From: a virus
Direction: 5' to 3' (one strand)
DNA: 61,753 nucleotides
IMG/VR virus record: IMGVR_UViG_3300044643_000906
Location: 1 to 61,753 of that record
The translations under genes were made by a program, and so were the position numbers. Shown here one piece after another: positions 1 through 7,241 of the stretch. The notes below the pieces were generated by a model, which was given only the letters and a program-made list of their open reading frames with translations, was not told the DNA's origin and ran no database searches. Position 1 is the first letter of the stretch, and every line of letters begins with the position of its first letter.

Positions 1-588
1 CCCACTTTCCCGCTCGTGCCGTCCGATTGGGAGTCGATGATCCCCAAGTGGGGCGGCAGGTTCTCTGCCTTCCTGCGTCGGGCCGACGGGCTGGACAACG
101 TCCCGCCCTCCGATGAGAGCCGGGCCTACCCATCGCAGCGGTCGTGGCACAACGCAGTCAAGTGCGTGGCCGCTGCCGATGCGGCTGGTGCTGACCTGAT
201 CAGCGATCAGTCGTTCGTCCGCAAGATGGTGGCGGGCAACGTCGGTGAGGTGGCAGCCGATCAGTTCTGCCAGTTCAACGCGGCCTTCGACTTGGTCGAT
301 CCGCTCGCGGTGGTCGATGGCACTGCGAAGTTCAAGCACAACCCGGCTCGCCCCGACCTGACGTTCTGCGTGTGTGCATCCATCGCCTCGGCCATGCTCG
401 GTCAGGGGTTCAGTGAGGATCGATGGAACGCAGCAGCTGGGTTCTTCGCCGGGCTGGCGAAGGACACGGGGCCGGAGATTCCCCTCCGCTACACCGGCCT
501 GCTGAATCAGGCGGCGGCAGCGAGGAAGTATGCCCCGCCTGCCAAGGTGCTGGCCCCGATTGTCGAGTTGGCGAAGTCGCTTCGCTAA
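1..588 (+). CDS. MoxR-type AAA+ ATPase, C-terminal part (gene begins at 61099)
   Basis: This is the 3' portion of the gene that starts at 61099. Bases 1-127 equal 61627-61753, and the reading frame continues exactly across the circle junction (176 codons lie before it), giving a protein of about 371 aa. The part encoded here (about 195 aa) holds the region after the ATPase core: an alpha-helical lid-like segment and a C-terminal tail typical of MoxR ATPases that work with VWA proteins. A GTG at 16 could look like a start but is internal. The VWA-metallopeptidase gene follows at 661, separated by a motif-plus-hairpin element. Confidence is high for the join and the family; the substrate is unknown. 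Confidence 0.88.
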   Translation, partial: PTFPLVPSDWESMIPKWGGRFSAFLRRADGLDNVPPSDESRAYPSQRSWHNAVKCVAAADAAGADLISDQSFVRKMVAGNVGEVAADQFCQFNAAFDLVDPLAVVDGTAKFKHNPARPDLTFCVCASIASAMLGQGFSEDRWNAAAGFFAGLAKDTGPEIPLRYTGLLNQAAAARKYAPPAKVLAPIVELAKSLR

Positions 589-632
589 ACGGCTGGTTGT
601 TAGTAGCCGGGCAGGTGCGTTGCCTGCCCGGC
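589..632 (+). promoter_or_regulatory. Intergenic motif plus hairpin, between AAA+ ATPase and VWA genes
   Basis: Directly after the ATPase stop codon lies ACGGCTGGTTGT, a variant of the recurring CGGCTGATTGATT motif. A perfect 10-bp stem follows (GCCGGGCAGG at 606-615 pairing with 623-632; loop TGCGTTG), then the ribosome binding site of the VWA gene. There is no clear T-tract, so a simple terminator is less likely than an RNA processing, stability or translation element. Confidence 0.6.
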
Positions 633-660
633 CAGACCACATGAGACAAGGAGACTGACG

Positions 661-2202
661 ATGGACAATGTGAACGACGAGACGCGGATGAAGGTGGCGA
701 AGTTTCGCACCAGCTGCAAGGCGGTCGTGCCCTACCTCACTCAGACAATCTACGGGCTGATCCCCGTGCGTGCCCCGGGCTGCAAGACGATGGCGGTTGA
801 TCAGTATGGTCGGCTCTACTACGACCCGTCCTACGTCAACCGCGTCACGCCTGAGACGGGGCGATGGACGATCCTGCACGAGGTGCTGCATGTGGTGCTC
901 GGCCACTGCCGCCTCGGCAAGCGTGTTCTGGGCGACAACCCCACGGCACAGATGTGCCTGCTGTGGAACATCGCCTGCGATATCGTGGTCAACCAGCTGC
1001 TCGATGCGTGGGGGCAGGATGCACCGGAAGGTGTCTACACCTACCAGCGCATGGGTTTCCCGCCCAAGCTGTCCGCGATTGAGTACTACCGCCTGCTCGT
1101 GCAGCAGGAGGAGGAGAAGCAGCAGCAGCGTGAGCAGCAGCAGGAGTCGGACGACTCGGAGTCGGACGACGAGCAGGACGAGGACGATTCCACCAGCGAG
1201 GAGGACGACGATGACGATCAGCAGCAGGGAGATGGAGATCGTGATGGGGATAGCGAGTCGGACGAACCCGGTGATGAGGAAGGCGAAGACGATGCGGAGT
1301 CCGGTGCTGGCTCCGACTCGGAGGACGGCGAGGAGGATGCATCATCCGACGGCGAAGCTGATGGCGACGAGGAAGATGGCGAGGCTGATGGTGCGGGTGG
1401 CGAGGGCGGGGATGGCGAGGAGAGCGGAGATCAGTCTGGTGATGGCGGGGATGCGGAGCCAGTAGAGGGTGCCGGTGGAAGCGGTGCCGACGGCCAGCCC
1501 CGCAGCTACGAACTCCCGCCCGACGCGGGTCACGCCGACCGCGAGTACTCGATGGTGAGTGAGCTTGAGAAAGCCATCGAGGAGCAGGAGGCTAAGGCTC
1601 CGGGCTCAGTCCCCGGGGAACTGAAGGCGGCGGTCGAGTTCAAGCTGCGACCGCAGCCCGACCCCTTCGATGTGCTGCGTGCAGCAGTGGCACGGGCAGT
1701 GGCAACACCGCTCGGGTCACCCGACTACACGTTCCGCCGCCTGTCCCGCAGGCAGGGTGATCCCAATGGGCCGCGTCTGCGTGGCATCAAGAAGGAGATG
1801 CCCAACGTGGTGGTGCTGCTCGACACGAGCGGCTCGATGGGGTGGGGCTATGACCATGACCTCACCACTCGGGCACTCGACTGCATCGCCAAGGGGGTGC
1901 GTCGGTTGCAGTCAGTGCGTGTGATCTGCGGTGACGCAGCACTGCATAACGATCAGGTCGTGCGGTCGGTCGGCCGCATGAAGATCGAGGGTGGTGGCGG
2001 CACCGACATGGGACAGCTGATCGAGCAGCTGGACAAGGAGGTGCGGCCGGATGCCATCCTCGTGGTGACAGACCTTGAGACAGCGTGGTGTGACAAGCCG
2101 CGGGCGAAGGTGGTGATCGCTGGTGTCAAGGCACCGTGCGATTACTACCCCGTCCCGGCATGGGCAAAGTTCGTAGACCTAACCAAGAAGGGAGGTGGTT
2201 GA
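661..2202 (+). CDS. Putative metallopeptidase with C-terminal VWA domain (DUF2201-like), MoxR partner
   Basis: This 513-aa protein has the two-domain layout of DUF2201/VWA-like proteins, which pair with MoxR AAA+ ATPases. Residues about 1-145 carry a zinc-peptidase-like motif HEVLH (73-77) with a further His at 82 and Asp at 107. Residues about 150-330 are an extremely acidic, low-complexity linker (runs of D, E, S, Q, G). Residues about 335-513 form a VWA domain with a complete MIDAS: DTSGS at 388-392 and the Thr at 448 in GGGGTD. The start has a good ribosome binding site (AAGGAG). It lies immediately after its ATPase. By analogy with the family it would be a metal-dependent co-chaperone or protease remodelled by the ATPase; the target is unknown. 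Confidence 0.88.
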   Translation: MDNVNDETRMKVAKFRTSCKAVVPYLTQTIYGLIPVRAPGCKTMAVDQYGRLYYDPSYVNRVTPETGRWTILHEVLHVVLGHCRLGKRVLGDNPTAQMCLLWNIACDIVVNQLLDAWGQDAPEGVYTYQRMGFPPKLSAIEYYRLLVQQEEEKQQQREQQQESDDSESDDEQDEDDSTSEEDDDDDQQQGDGDRDGDSESDEPGDEEGEDDAESGAGSDSEDGEEDASSDGEADGDEEDGEADGAGGEGGDGEESGDQSGDGGDAEPVEGAGGSGADGQPRSYELPPDAGHADREYSMVSELEKAIEEQEAKAPGSVPGELKAAVEFKLRPQPDPFDVLRAAVARAVATPLGSPDYTFRRLSRRQGDPNGPRLRGIKKEMPNVVVLLDTSGSMGWGYDHDLTTRALDCIAKGVRRLQSVRVICGDAALHNDQVVRSVGRMKIEGGGGTDMGQLIEQLDKEVRPDAILVVTDLETAWCDKPRAKVVIAGVKAPCDYYPVPAWAKFVDLTKKGGG

Positions 2203-2203
2203 G

Positions 2204-2857
2204 ATGAGCAAGCGAGTGGCCGACATGACAGCCGACGAACTGGAGGATCAGCGTCGGCGGCGGCGGGAGTACGCGAAGCGTTATCGTGCAGCCAACCCGG
2301 ATGTTCCTAAGCGGCACAACAAAGCCCATCATGCGGCCAACAGGCAGGCCAACCTTGCCCGCATGAAGAAGTACTATTCGGCCAACAGCGAGGCCATCAG
2401 GGAACGCAACAGGCAGTGGAGGATCAGCAACCTCCCCCAAATCCGGGGCAAGCAGTGCCGCTATCACGCACGCCGGATGGCTAGGGACATTAACTACCGG
2501 CTGGCCTGCCTTCTACGGGCGAGGCTTGTGGCAACGCTTCGGCGGGGCAGGGCTGGCTCTGCCGTCCGCGATCTCGGCATGACCATCGCTGAGTTCAAGG
2601 CCCACATGGAATCTCAGTTCCTGCCCGGCATGACTTGGGACAACTGGGGCAAGGTCGCGGGGACATGGCAGATCGACCACCTCTACCCGCTCGCGGCGGC
2701 AGACCTGACCGACCGGGCCCAGCTGCTGGCGGTGTGCAACTACCGCAACCTGCAACCGCTGTGGTTCGCAGACAACAACGCCAAGGGTGACAGCGTGTCG
2801 CCCGCGGCACAGGCTTTGTTCGATGAGTTGGTTTCTCTTTTCCAAGGAGGCGAGTGA
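2204..2857 (+). CDS. HNH-type endonuclease-like protein
   Basis: This 217-aa, very basic protein has an Arg-rich N-terminal half (about 1-95, many R/K and repeated AAN or HAA motifs) that probably binds DNA. Its C-terminal half has an HNH-like core: IDHLYPL around residue 150, then a CNYRNLQPLW segment and a DNNAKGD tail, a pattern seen in phage HNH nucleases. The ATG at 2204 was chosen because GGGAGG lies 8 nt upstream; an in-frame GTG at 2195 is too close to that site. It starts just after the VWA stop and overlaps the next gene by one base (TGATG). It could be a homing endonuclease inserted in the operon. Confidence 0.75.
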   Translation: MSKRVADMTADELEDQRRRRREYAKRYRAANPDVPKRHNKAHHAANRQANLARMKKYYSANSEAIRERNRQWRISNLPQIRGKQCRYHARRMARDINYRLACLLRARLVATLRRGRAGSAVRDLGMTIAEFKAHMESQFLPGMTWDNWGKVAGTWQIDHLYPLAAADLTDRAQLLAVCNYRNLQPLWFADNNAKGDSVSPAAQALFDELVSLFQGGE

Positions 2858-3495
2858 TGGCACGAGCGAAAGACGAGTGGCTGCACCAGCACATCTACAC
2901 TGACCCGAACGGGGACTGCACGCCGCACACGCGGGCAGAGTTGCTCCGGTTCATGGGCAGTAAGTGGTATCTCAAGGGCCTGCCCCTTGACCACGCCAAG
3001 CTGCTGCACCGGAAGATCACTGCGATGGGCAAGGAGCTAGATGCCCGGGTCGAGATCGGCGTGGCAGACAAGCTGAAGCGGTTCATGCACGAACCCCTCT
3101 GGCCGTACTTCGCCATCGCCCAGTTCGAAGGCGACAAGTTACGGCAGGGGTACGTCATCATCCCCTGTGCATCCAACTACTGGCTGCCGTGGAAACTGAG
3201 TACTGCTTCTGGAGTGATGAAGCTGCCGGTCTGGGACGCATGGACGCGGCTCTGTCCGGTGAAGCATGAGATCGAGGGGTCGCGGGGGCAGGTGATGCCG
3301 GTCACTGAAGACCAGCTGGCCGACCGGGATACCGTGAGGAAGGGCGATGCGTACCTGCTCAACCTCACGGCCTGCCCCCGGTTGCACTACCGCCATCGAG
3401 AGTCCCTCGGTACGGCGGTCACGTTTGGTCAGATAGATGAGGTCATAGATACCGTGCGGTGTCGCCTCGCATTCGGCATGTTGCCATCAGCATAG
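2857..3495 (+). CDS. Hypothetical protein, 212 aa
   Basis: I do not recognise this protein. It has a mixed alpha/beta composition with several Trp and aromatic residues in the middle (around residues 100-130), no signal peptide and no membrane segment. It is translationally coupled to the preceding HNH gene (the ATG shares a base with the upstream TGA) and has AAGGAGG upstream. The ATG at 2857 fits the binding site better than the in-frame GTG one codon earlier. Confidence 0.75.
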   Translation: MARAKDEWLHQHIYTDPNGDCTPHTRAELLRFMGSKWYLKGLPLDHAKLLHRKITAMGKELDARVEIGVADKLKRFMHEPLWPYFAIAQFEGDKLRQGYVIIPCASNYWLPWKLSTASGVMKLPVWDAWTRLCPVKHEIEGSRGQVMPVTEDQLADRDTVRKGDAYLLNLTACPRLHYRHRESLGTAVTFGQIDEVIDTVRCRLAFGMLPSA

Positions 3496-3504
3496 GGGTG
3501 GATA

Positions 3505-3579
3505 ATGGAACTCATACTGTCTTGTATCTTCTTCGGCGTGGTCTGGGCGGTTCTCATCGGCAACGAAAGCACTAAGTGA
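3505..3579 (+). CDS. Small membrane peptide, 24 aa
   Basis: An ATG at 3505 opens a 24-codon frame whose first 17 residues are strongly hydrophobic (one short membrane span) and whose last residues are polar. Its TGA (3577-3579) lies just before the ribosome binding site of the serine recombinase, so it fills the only gap between two genes. A GGGGTGG stretch could serve as its binding site. The GTGGATAATGG at its start resembles the end of the 36-bp promoter-like element found elsewhere in this genome, so part of this stretch may be regulatory instead. Confidence 0.4.
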   Translation: MELILSCIFFGVVWAVLIGNESTK

Positions 3580-3590
3580 AAGGACGTTAC

Positions 3591-4364
3591 ATGCAGGTCT
3601 TTATGTACGGTCGGCACTCGACCGCGAAGCAGAGTGCTACGGAGGATGTCCAGAAGGAAGCGTGCGAGCGGCACTTCAAGCTGACGCTCAAGCCCAAGGG
3701 GGCCACGCTTGCGGGCTGGTTCTATGACGCAGCCGTGTCGGGCAGCAAGGGATTCGCTGACCGACCAGCTGGCGTGCAGGTCTGGGTGTCGGCTCGGAGG
3801 GGGGACTACATCGTGGTCAGCCACCTCGACCGGGCGTTCCGCTCGCTGATCGATGGGGCCAACTGCATCGAGGGACTCAAGCATCGGGGCGTGCATTTCG
3901 TCGCACTCGATCTCGGGCTCGACACATCAACCCCGATGGGTGAGTTCGCCCTGCACATCTTCCTCGCTGCTGCCCAGATGCAGCGGAGGTACATCGCGGA
4001 GCGAACGAGGGAGGTGATCCAGCACAAGCTGGCGATGGGCAAGCCGCACGCTGGGCAGAGGACAGGGGCACCCATCGGCTGGCGTCAGTCGGGGCTGGGC
4101 TGGATCGAGGCACCCGACGAAAGGGAGCAGGTCGAGAAGCTGTGTGTCATGCGTGACTCGGGCATGAGCCCGGCCCGCATCGAGCAGATGATCAACAAGC
4201 CAGACCTGCGTAGTCAGTTCGTCCGACGGTACGCGGTGAGCAAGAGGTGGACGCCACGCTACATCCGGCTGGCGTTCAGGGCTCGTGATCTGGGGTATCC
4301 AAAGTGCTTCCTAAACTCTCGCTCACGCAAGCCGAAAGCTGATCATACGCCTGCGTCAGCCTAG
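3591..4364 (+). CDS. Serine recombinase (resolvase/invertase family)
   Basis: This 257-aa serine recombinase cuts and rejoins DNA through a covalent serine link. Its N-terminal catalytic domain shows YGRHS with the expected nucleophilic Ser close to an Arg (residues about 6-10), a YDAAVSG segment, SHLDRAFRS with the conserved Asp/Arg pair, and TPMGEF, a hallmark of the resolvase fold. The C-terminal part (about 170-257) is basic and probably DNA-binding. It is too short for a large serine integrase, so resolution, inversion or a small integrase role are the options. The ATG at 3591 follows AAAGGA; the GTG at 3576 overlaps that site. Its end overlaps the sigma gene on the other strand by 89 bp. 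Confidence 0.88.
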   Translation: MQVFMYGRHSTAKQSATEDVQKEACERHFKLTLKPKGATLAGWFYDAAVSGSKGFADRPAGVQVWVSARRGDYIVVSHLDRAFRSLIDGANCIEGLKHRGVHFVALDLGLDTSTPMGEFALHIFLAAAQMQRRYIAERTREVIQHKLAMGKPHAGQRTGAPIGWRQSGLGWIEAPDEREQVEKLCVMRDSGMSPARIEQMINKPDLRSQFVRRYAVSKRWTPRYIRLAFRARDLGYPKCFLNSRSRKPKADHTPASA

Positions 4365-4821
4365 CCTTGACTGTCTGCCACTGCACGCCATCCTCGCGTG
4401 CGATCTGTGCCATCGATCTGTGGTGGAGGACATGCCGTTGCACCACAGATCGTGAGTAGGAGGGGAGCGCCTCAAGGCAGCGGAGTGCATCCTCTCTGCC
4501 TGCCCCCTTCAGCTGGAGGCCGAGCGCCTTGGGTAGGTTAACCCTGCCGTCGTCGCCCTCGCGGCTACGCTTGGCACGCCTCACCTCTTTGAGTAGGGCG
4601 TGCTTGATGGCCGACCCAAAGTAAGTCTGCGGCTGGCTCTTAGTTGGATCGTAGGTCAGGCTCGCCTGCACCACGGCCAGCTGGGCGGTGCTGTCCAGAT
4701 CACAGTGCCGCAGCAGGCGGCGGTAGCTGGGGTGCTGGGCAATGAACGCGGCCACGCACACCGGCACATACTGGAGTGCTGATTCAGCCAACCTCTTCTG
4801 CTCGTCGGTGAGCCGTCTCAT
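4276..4821 (-). CDS. RNA polymerase sigma-70-family factor, phage encoded
   Basis: This 181-aa protein resembles a short two-domain sigma factor. A region-2-like segment (YDPTKSQPQTYFGSAIKHAL then an RRAKR tail, around residues 70-100) matches the core-binding and -10-recognition helices. The C-terminal helix-turn-helix (around 135-180: LPSYSRSVVQRHV, MAQIAREDGV, TVKARLTQAY) matches region 4. The ATG at 4821 has GAGGA 7 nt upstream and overlaps the zinc-ribbon stop as ATGA. It is the last gene of the leftward recombination operon and may switch transcription to the late virion operon or recognise the duplicated 36-bp element; that role is inference. Confidence 0.8.
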   Translation of the reverse strand: MRRLTDEQKRLAESALQYVPVCVAAFIAQHPSYRRLLRHCDLDSTAQLAVVQASLTYDPTKSQPQTYFGSAIKHALLKEVRRAKRSREGDDGRVNLPKALGLQLKGAGREDALRCLEALPSYSRSVVQRHVLHHRSMAQIAREDGVQWQTVKARLTQAYDQLSACVSESLGSTLDTPDHEP

Positions 4822-5021
4822 TGCAGCGTCCTCACCCACACCTCGCCCCGCCAGCGGCGAGCACAGAGCGTCTCGTGGCACCGCTCGCACACCGGGGTGT
4901 CCGACGGCAGGCCCGAGCTATCAACCTTCACAGACGCAGGCCGGAGGCCACAGTGGGGGCACAGGCTAGTGGGATTTACGCCAGCCTTTGAGACGCTGGA
5001 GGACGGCTTTGCTTTTGCCAC
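4818..5021 (-). CDS. Zinc-ribbon protein overlapping the upstream membrane-protein gene
   Basis: The C-terminal part has two CxxC-type pairs (CPHC and CERC) about 25 residues apart, followed by a basic tail, the pattern of a small zinc ribbon. The stop codon overlaps the sigma start as ATGA, which argues that this frame is translated. The start is uncertain: the frame stays open to 5201 inside the neighbouring gene, an ATG exists at 5144 and a GTG at 5021. I give the GTG (67 aa), with 56 bp of overlap. A +1 frameshift from the upstream membrane protein is another way to reach this frame. Confidence 0.5.
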   Translation of the reverse strand: MAKAKPSSSVSKAGVNPTSLCPHCGLRPASVKVDSSGLPSDTPVCERCHETLCARRWRGEVWVRTLQ

Positions 5022-5298
5022 CGGGCGTGCCGTCTTTGTAGCTCCCGTCCCCCGCTTTGGAGAGGGGTTCGTAGACGACTTCGCCTTTGGCCGAGTCGAG
5101 CGTTTGCTGCAACGCCCCGATGGCTTTCGCCTGCCTGACTCCATACAGAACCGACCCAAGCAGCATGACCAGCAGCACGACGCAGAGCAGTTCTGCGACA
5201 TGCTTCAGCACGATGCCGGGCAACGCCTCCTTGGTTGCCGGGCGGGCACCATCCTCGCCTGAGAATGGGTGCGCCGCCGAGTACTCTTCATAAACCAT
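4966..5298 (-). CDS. Single-pass membrane protein, 110 aa
   Basis: This hypothetical protein has one clear membrane span at about residues 32-54 (VAELLCVVLLVMLLGSVLYGV) flanked by charged residues, then a short soluble tail rich in Lys and Gly. There is no recognised domain. GGGGG precedes the ATG at 5298. Its 3' end overlaps the zinc-ribbon frame. A holin is conceivable from size and topology alone, but the location in the recombination operon does not support that. Confidence 0.65.
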   Translation of the reverse strand: MVYEEYSAAHPFSGEDGARPATKEALPGIVLKHVAELLCVVLLVMLLGSVLYGVRQAKAIGALQQTLDSAKGEVVYEPLSKAGDGSYKDGTPGGKSKAVLQRLKGWRKSH

Positions 5299-5337
5299 CG
5301 TACCCCCAATGTGAACGCCCGTACATACCCACTGATC

Positions 5338-5658
5338 TTATGGCTTCGCCCCCGGCTGCTGGATTTTCCACCCCCTCCGGGTGCCCGGCTGGCAGTGGGT
5401 CAGCAGGTCGGCCCGCATTCGATCCTCGTCCACACCCAGTGCCTCGCAGCACTCACCGAAACTGAGTGCTCCACCACCGTCCATCCAGCCGCGGGCCACC
5501 TCCCGCTGACGCTGGACTTCTCGGATGAACGGACGCATCTCACGGCTGCTGTGGTTACGCGGCCTCTCTGCCAGAGCGTAGGCCGTGCTCACTAGCAGGC
5601 TGCCGCACAGTCGGCGGTAGCCACCCTCGATCTCATCGGCGGTCAAGTTATTCAACAT
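5338..5658 (-). CDS. Hypothetical protein, 106 aa
   Basis: This small soluble protein is predicted mainly helical, with an Arg-rich centre. I do not recognise a family. It overlaps the end of the upstream diphosphohydrolase-like gene by 11 bp, which suggests translational coupling. Confidence 0.65.
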   Translation of the reverse strand: MLNNLTADEIEGGYRRLCGSLLVSTAYALAERPRNHSSREMRPFIREVQRQREVARGWMDGGGALSFGECCEALGVDEDRMRADLLTHCQPGTRRGWKIQQPGAKP

Positions 5659-6028
5659 CGCTCGGCACCTCCCCGTCCTTGGGAATCTTGCAACCGGCCT
5701 GACGCAGGTCGGTATTCAAATGGGGCCACAGTTCCTCGGAGTGCATCGAGAAGCACAGGTTCCAAGCAGCGTGACTGAGGTGATCCTCCGAGCGATCCCC
5801 CTCCAAGTAGCTATAGATGTGCGACAAGGCGTGGTTCAGGAACACCGAGATCGGCAGCCCCCTCTCCACGTTCAGAGCACCGTACTTCTCGGCACCCTCG
5901 TGGCTGGCCTGCGCCATCCGACGCAGCCCGATGGGCGACAGCAGTTCGAATCTCACGTCCTTCGCACTGCGCTTGGCACCAGAGCGGAACGTCGCCACTC
6001 CGCTCGTCACTTGCGGTTTACCCCACAT
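5648..6028 (-). CDS. dATP/dGTP diphosphohydrolase-like protein (DUF5664 type)
   Basis: This 126-aa protein matches the pattern of the phage family formerly DUF5664, related to MazG-like dNTP diphosphohydrolases: FELLSPIGLRRMAQAS near residue 30, then EGAEKYG, a PISVFLNHALSHIYSYLEGD helix and EDHLSHAAWNL with the conserved Glu/Asp/His positions. Such enzymes hydrolyse purine deoxynucleotides and shape the phage nucleotide pool. The start overlaps the end of the PD-(D/E)XK gene upstream. I assign the family from recalled motifs, so substrate preference is unknown. Confidence 0.7.
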   Translation of the reverse strand: MWGKPQVTSGVATFRSGAKRSAKDVRFELLSPIGLRRMAQASHEGAEKYGALNVERGLPISVFLNHALSHIYSYLEGDRSEDHLSHAAWNLCFSMHSEELWPHLNTDLRQAGCKIPKDGEVPSDVE

Positions 6029-6521
6029 GCTTACTCTCCTTGGTTAATGACCACTCTCTTGCATCCGACATATCAACAAATGCGTTAGCTCGGGTTGCCT
6101 TGCCACCATTGACGGTGGCCTGCGTCTCTGTCTGATCCACTCGCAGCTTGCAGCAGTACTGCCCAGAGGGGTCAGCGATCAGCTTGGTGAGGAGCAACTG
6201 CTCGTCCACGAGGTAGAGGAATCCGTAGAGGGGGACAGCCAGCAGTCGGGCTGCCTCTCTCCCCTCGTCCAGCTTCTCCATCGTGACCAGCCACTCGTCA
6301 TTCCACCCCTGACGCAGGGCATTCCTCGACAGCTTGTACCGGCACTTGGTTTCCACGACCGCGACGATCTCGCCAGACGGGCCGACAACCACGGCATCCA
6401 CCTTTGCAGGCTGATCCTTCGGCGTGCCCACATACCGGCAGCCAGTGGCCTTCTCAAAGATGGCAGCTGCTGCCTGCTCATCCCGTGCGGTCTGCTGCCC
6501 CTTGGGCGTGAGGATGTCCAT
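6018..6521 (-). CDS. PD-(D/E)XK nuclease-like protein, 167 aa
   Basis: The centre shows a PD-(D/E)XK-type core: KVDAVVVGPSGEIVAVVETKCR around residues 41-61, with the acidic residue in VDAVV and the E-x-K motif in VETKCR, followed by helices. Length suits a small restriction-like or structure-specific nuclease. The ATG at 6521 overlaps the Holliday-resolvase-like gene as ATGA, so the two adjacent nuclease-fold proteins are co-translated. The substrate is unknown. Confidence 0.7.
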   Translation of the reverse strand: MDILTPKGQQTARDEQAAAAIFEKATGCRYVGTPKDQPAKVDAVVVGPSGEIVAVVETKCRYKLSRNALRQGWNDEWLVTMEKLDEGREAARLLAVPLYGFLYLVDEQLLLTKLIADPSGQYCCKLRVDQTETQATVNGGKATRANAFVDMSDAREWSLTKESKHVG

Positions 6522-6892
6522 CACTTCACCTCATGTGCCGGGCCGGTCGAGCGCCTTGCCATGCCCCTCTGCATCCGCTCGATGAACGTGTGCAAATCCT
6601 TCATGCGTACCGTGACCAGCCACTCGCTGCCGTTCTTGCGATGGCAGATCATCGGCGTCTTCAGGTGCGGTGCCGCATCGAGCACTGCCTTTGCCATGGC
6701 CTCCTCGATGTTCAGCCGCTGCACCCTCTTGCACTCCACGAGCACGCCCGGGAGTTCCTCCACCAACAGATCGCTGGTTGCATCCGCACCGGAGTACTGC
6801 TGCGAGCGCCTCGCTGTGTACCCCATCGAGCGGAAGCACTCGGCTAGTTCGCGCTCGCCAGCTGCTCCCTTGGCTCGGCTATTGATGGTCAT
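6521..6892 (-). CDS. Holliday-junction-resolvase-like PD-(D/E)XK protein
   Basis: This 123-aa protein has the archaeal/phage Hjc-like layout: an N-terminal RAKGAAGERELAECFRSMGY with the conserved Glu in the first helix, SGADATSDLLVEE with the catalytic Asp, and VLVECKRV with the E-x-K motif. It probably resolves branched intermediates made by the ERF/exonuclease recombination system of this operon. The ATG at 6892 starts MTINSRAKG; the frame extends upstream into the HNH gene but without similarity. Confidence 0.75.
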   Translation of the reverse strand: MTINSRAKGAAGERELAECFRSMGYTARRSQQYSGADATSDLLVEELPGVLVECKRVQRLNIEEAMAKAVLDAAPHLKTPMICHRKNGSEWLVTVRMKDLHTFIERMQRGMARRSTGPAHEVK

Positions 6893-7241
6893 TGTCTTCT
6901 CGCTCCTTGATTGCCCAGCTGGGCAGGGGTTGTGGGTCACACGGGAGGGCACGACGATGTCGAAGGCCAGCCAAGTACTCGATGTCCACTTCACCGTCTT
7001 CCTCCTGCTTGGCTGTGATGATCTGGCAGATGTCTAGGTTCTTCTTGCCACCCGAATGGAACCCGTAGTGGCACTCGTTACACAGGAGGATCAGACCTCG
7101 ATGATCGTGCGGATCTTTTCCGCGGCGTCCTTGGATGTGGTGAATCTCCATCCTTCTGCCCGGCCGATACTTCCGGTAGTGACACACGGCACATCGGTCG
7201 TGGCTGAAGGCGTAGTCTTCCAGCTGCTTACTCTTCCCCAT
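6879..7241 (-). CDS. HNH endonuclease
   Basis: This 120-aa protein has a complete HNH module: CAVC (residues 18-21), MEIHHIQGRRG with the catalytic His pair, a DHRGLILLCNECHYGFH segment with the second zinc CxxC-type site, and the final His. Length and layout are typical for small phage HNH nucleases (restriction-like, homing or packaging-related). It overlaps the membrane peptidase gene upstream by 14 bp and the resolvase-like gene downstream. Confidence 0.85.
   Translation of the reverse strand: MGKSKQLEDYAFSHDRCAVCHYRKYRPGRRMEIHHIQGRRGKDPHDHRGLILLCNECHYGFHSGGKKNLDICQIITAKQEEDGEVDIEYLAGLRHRRALPCDPQPLPSWAIKEREDNDHQ

Noticed and set aside
770-1465. An Arg/Thr-rich 231-codon frame inside the VWA gene
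   Set aside because: It is the +1 frame of the acidic linker (GA-rich codons give Arg/Met/Ser), not a protein.
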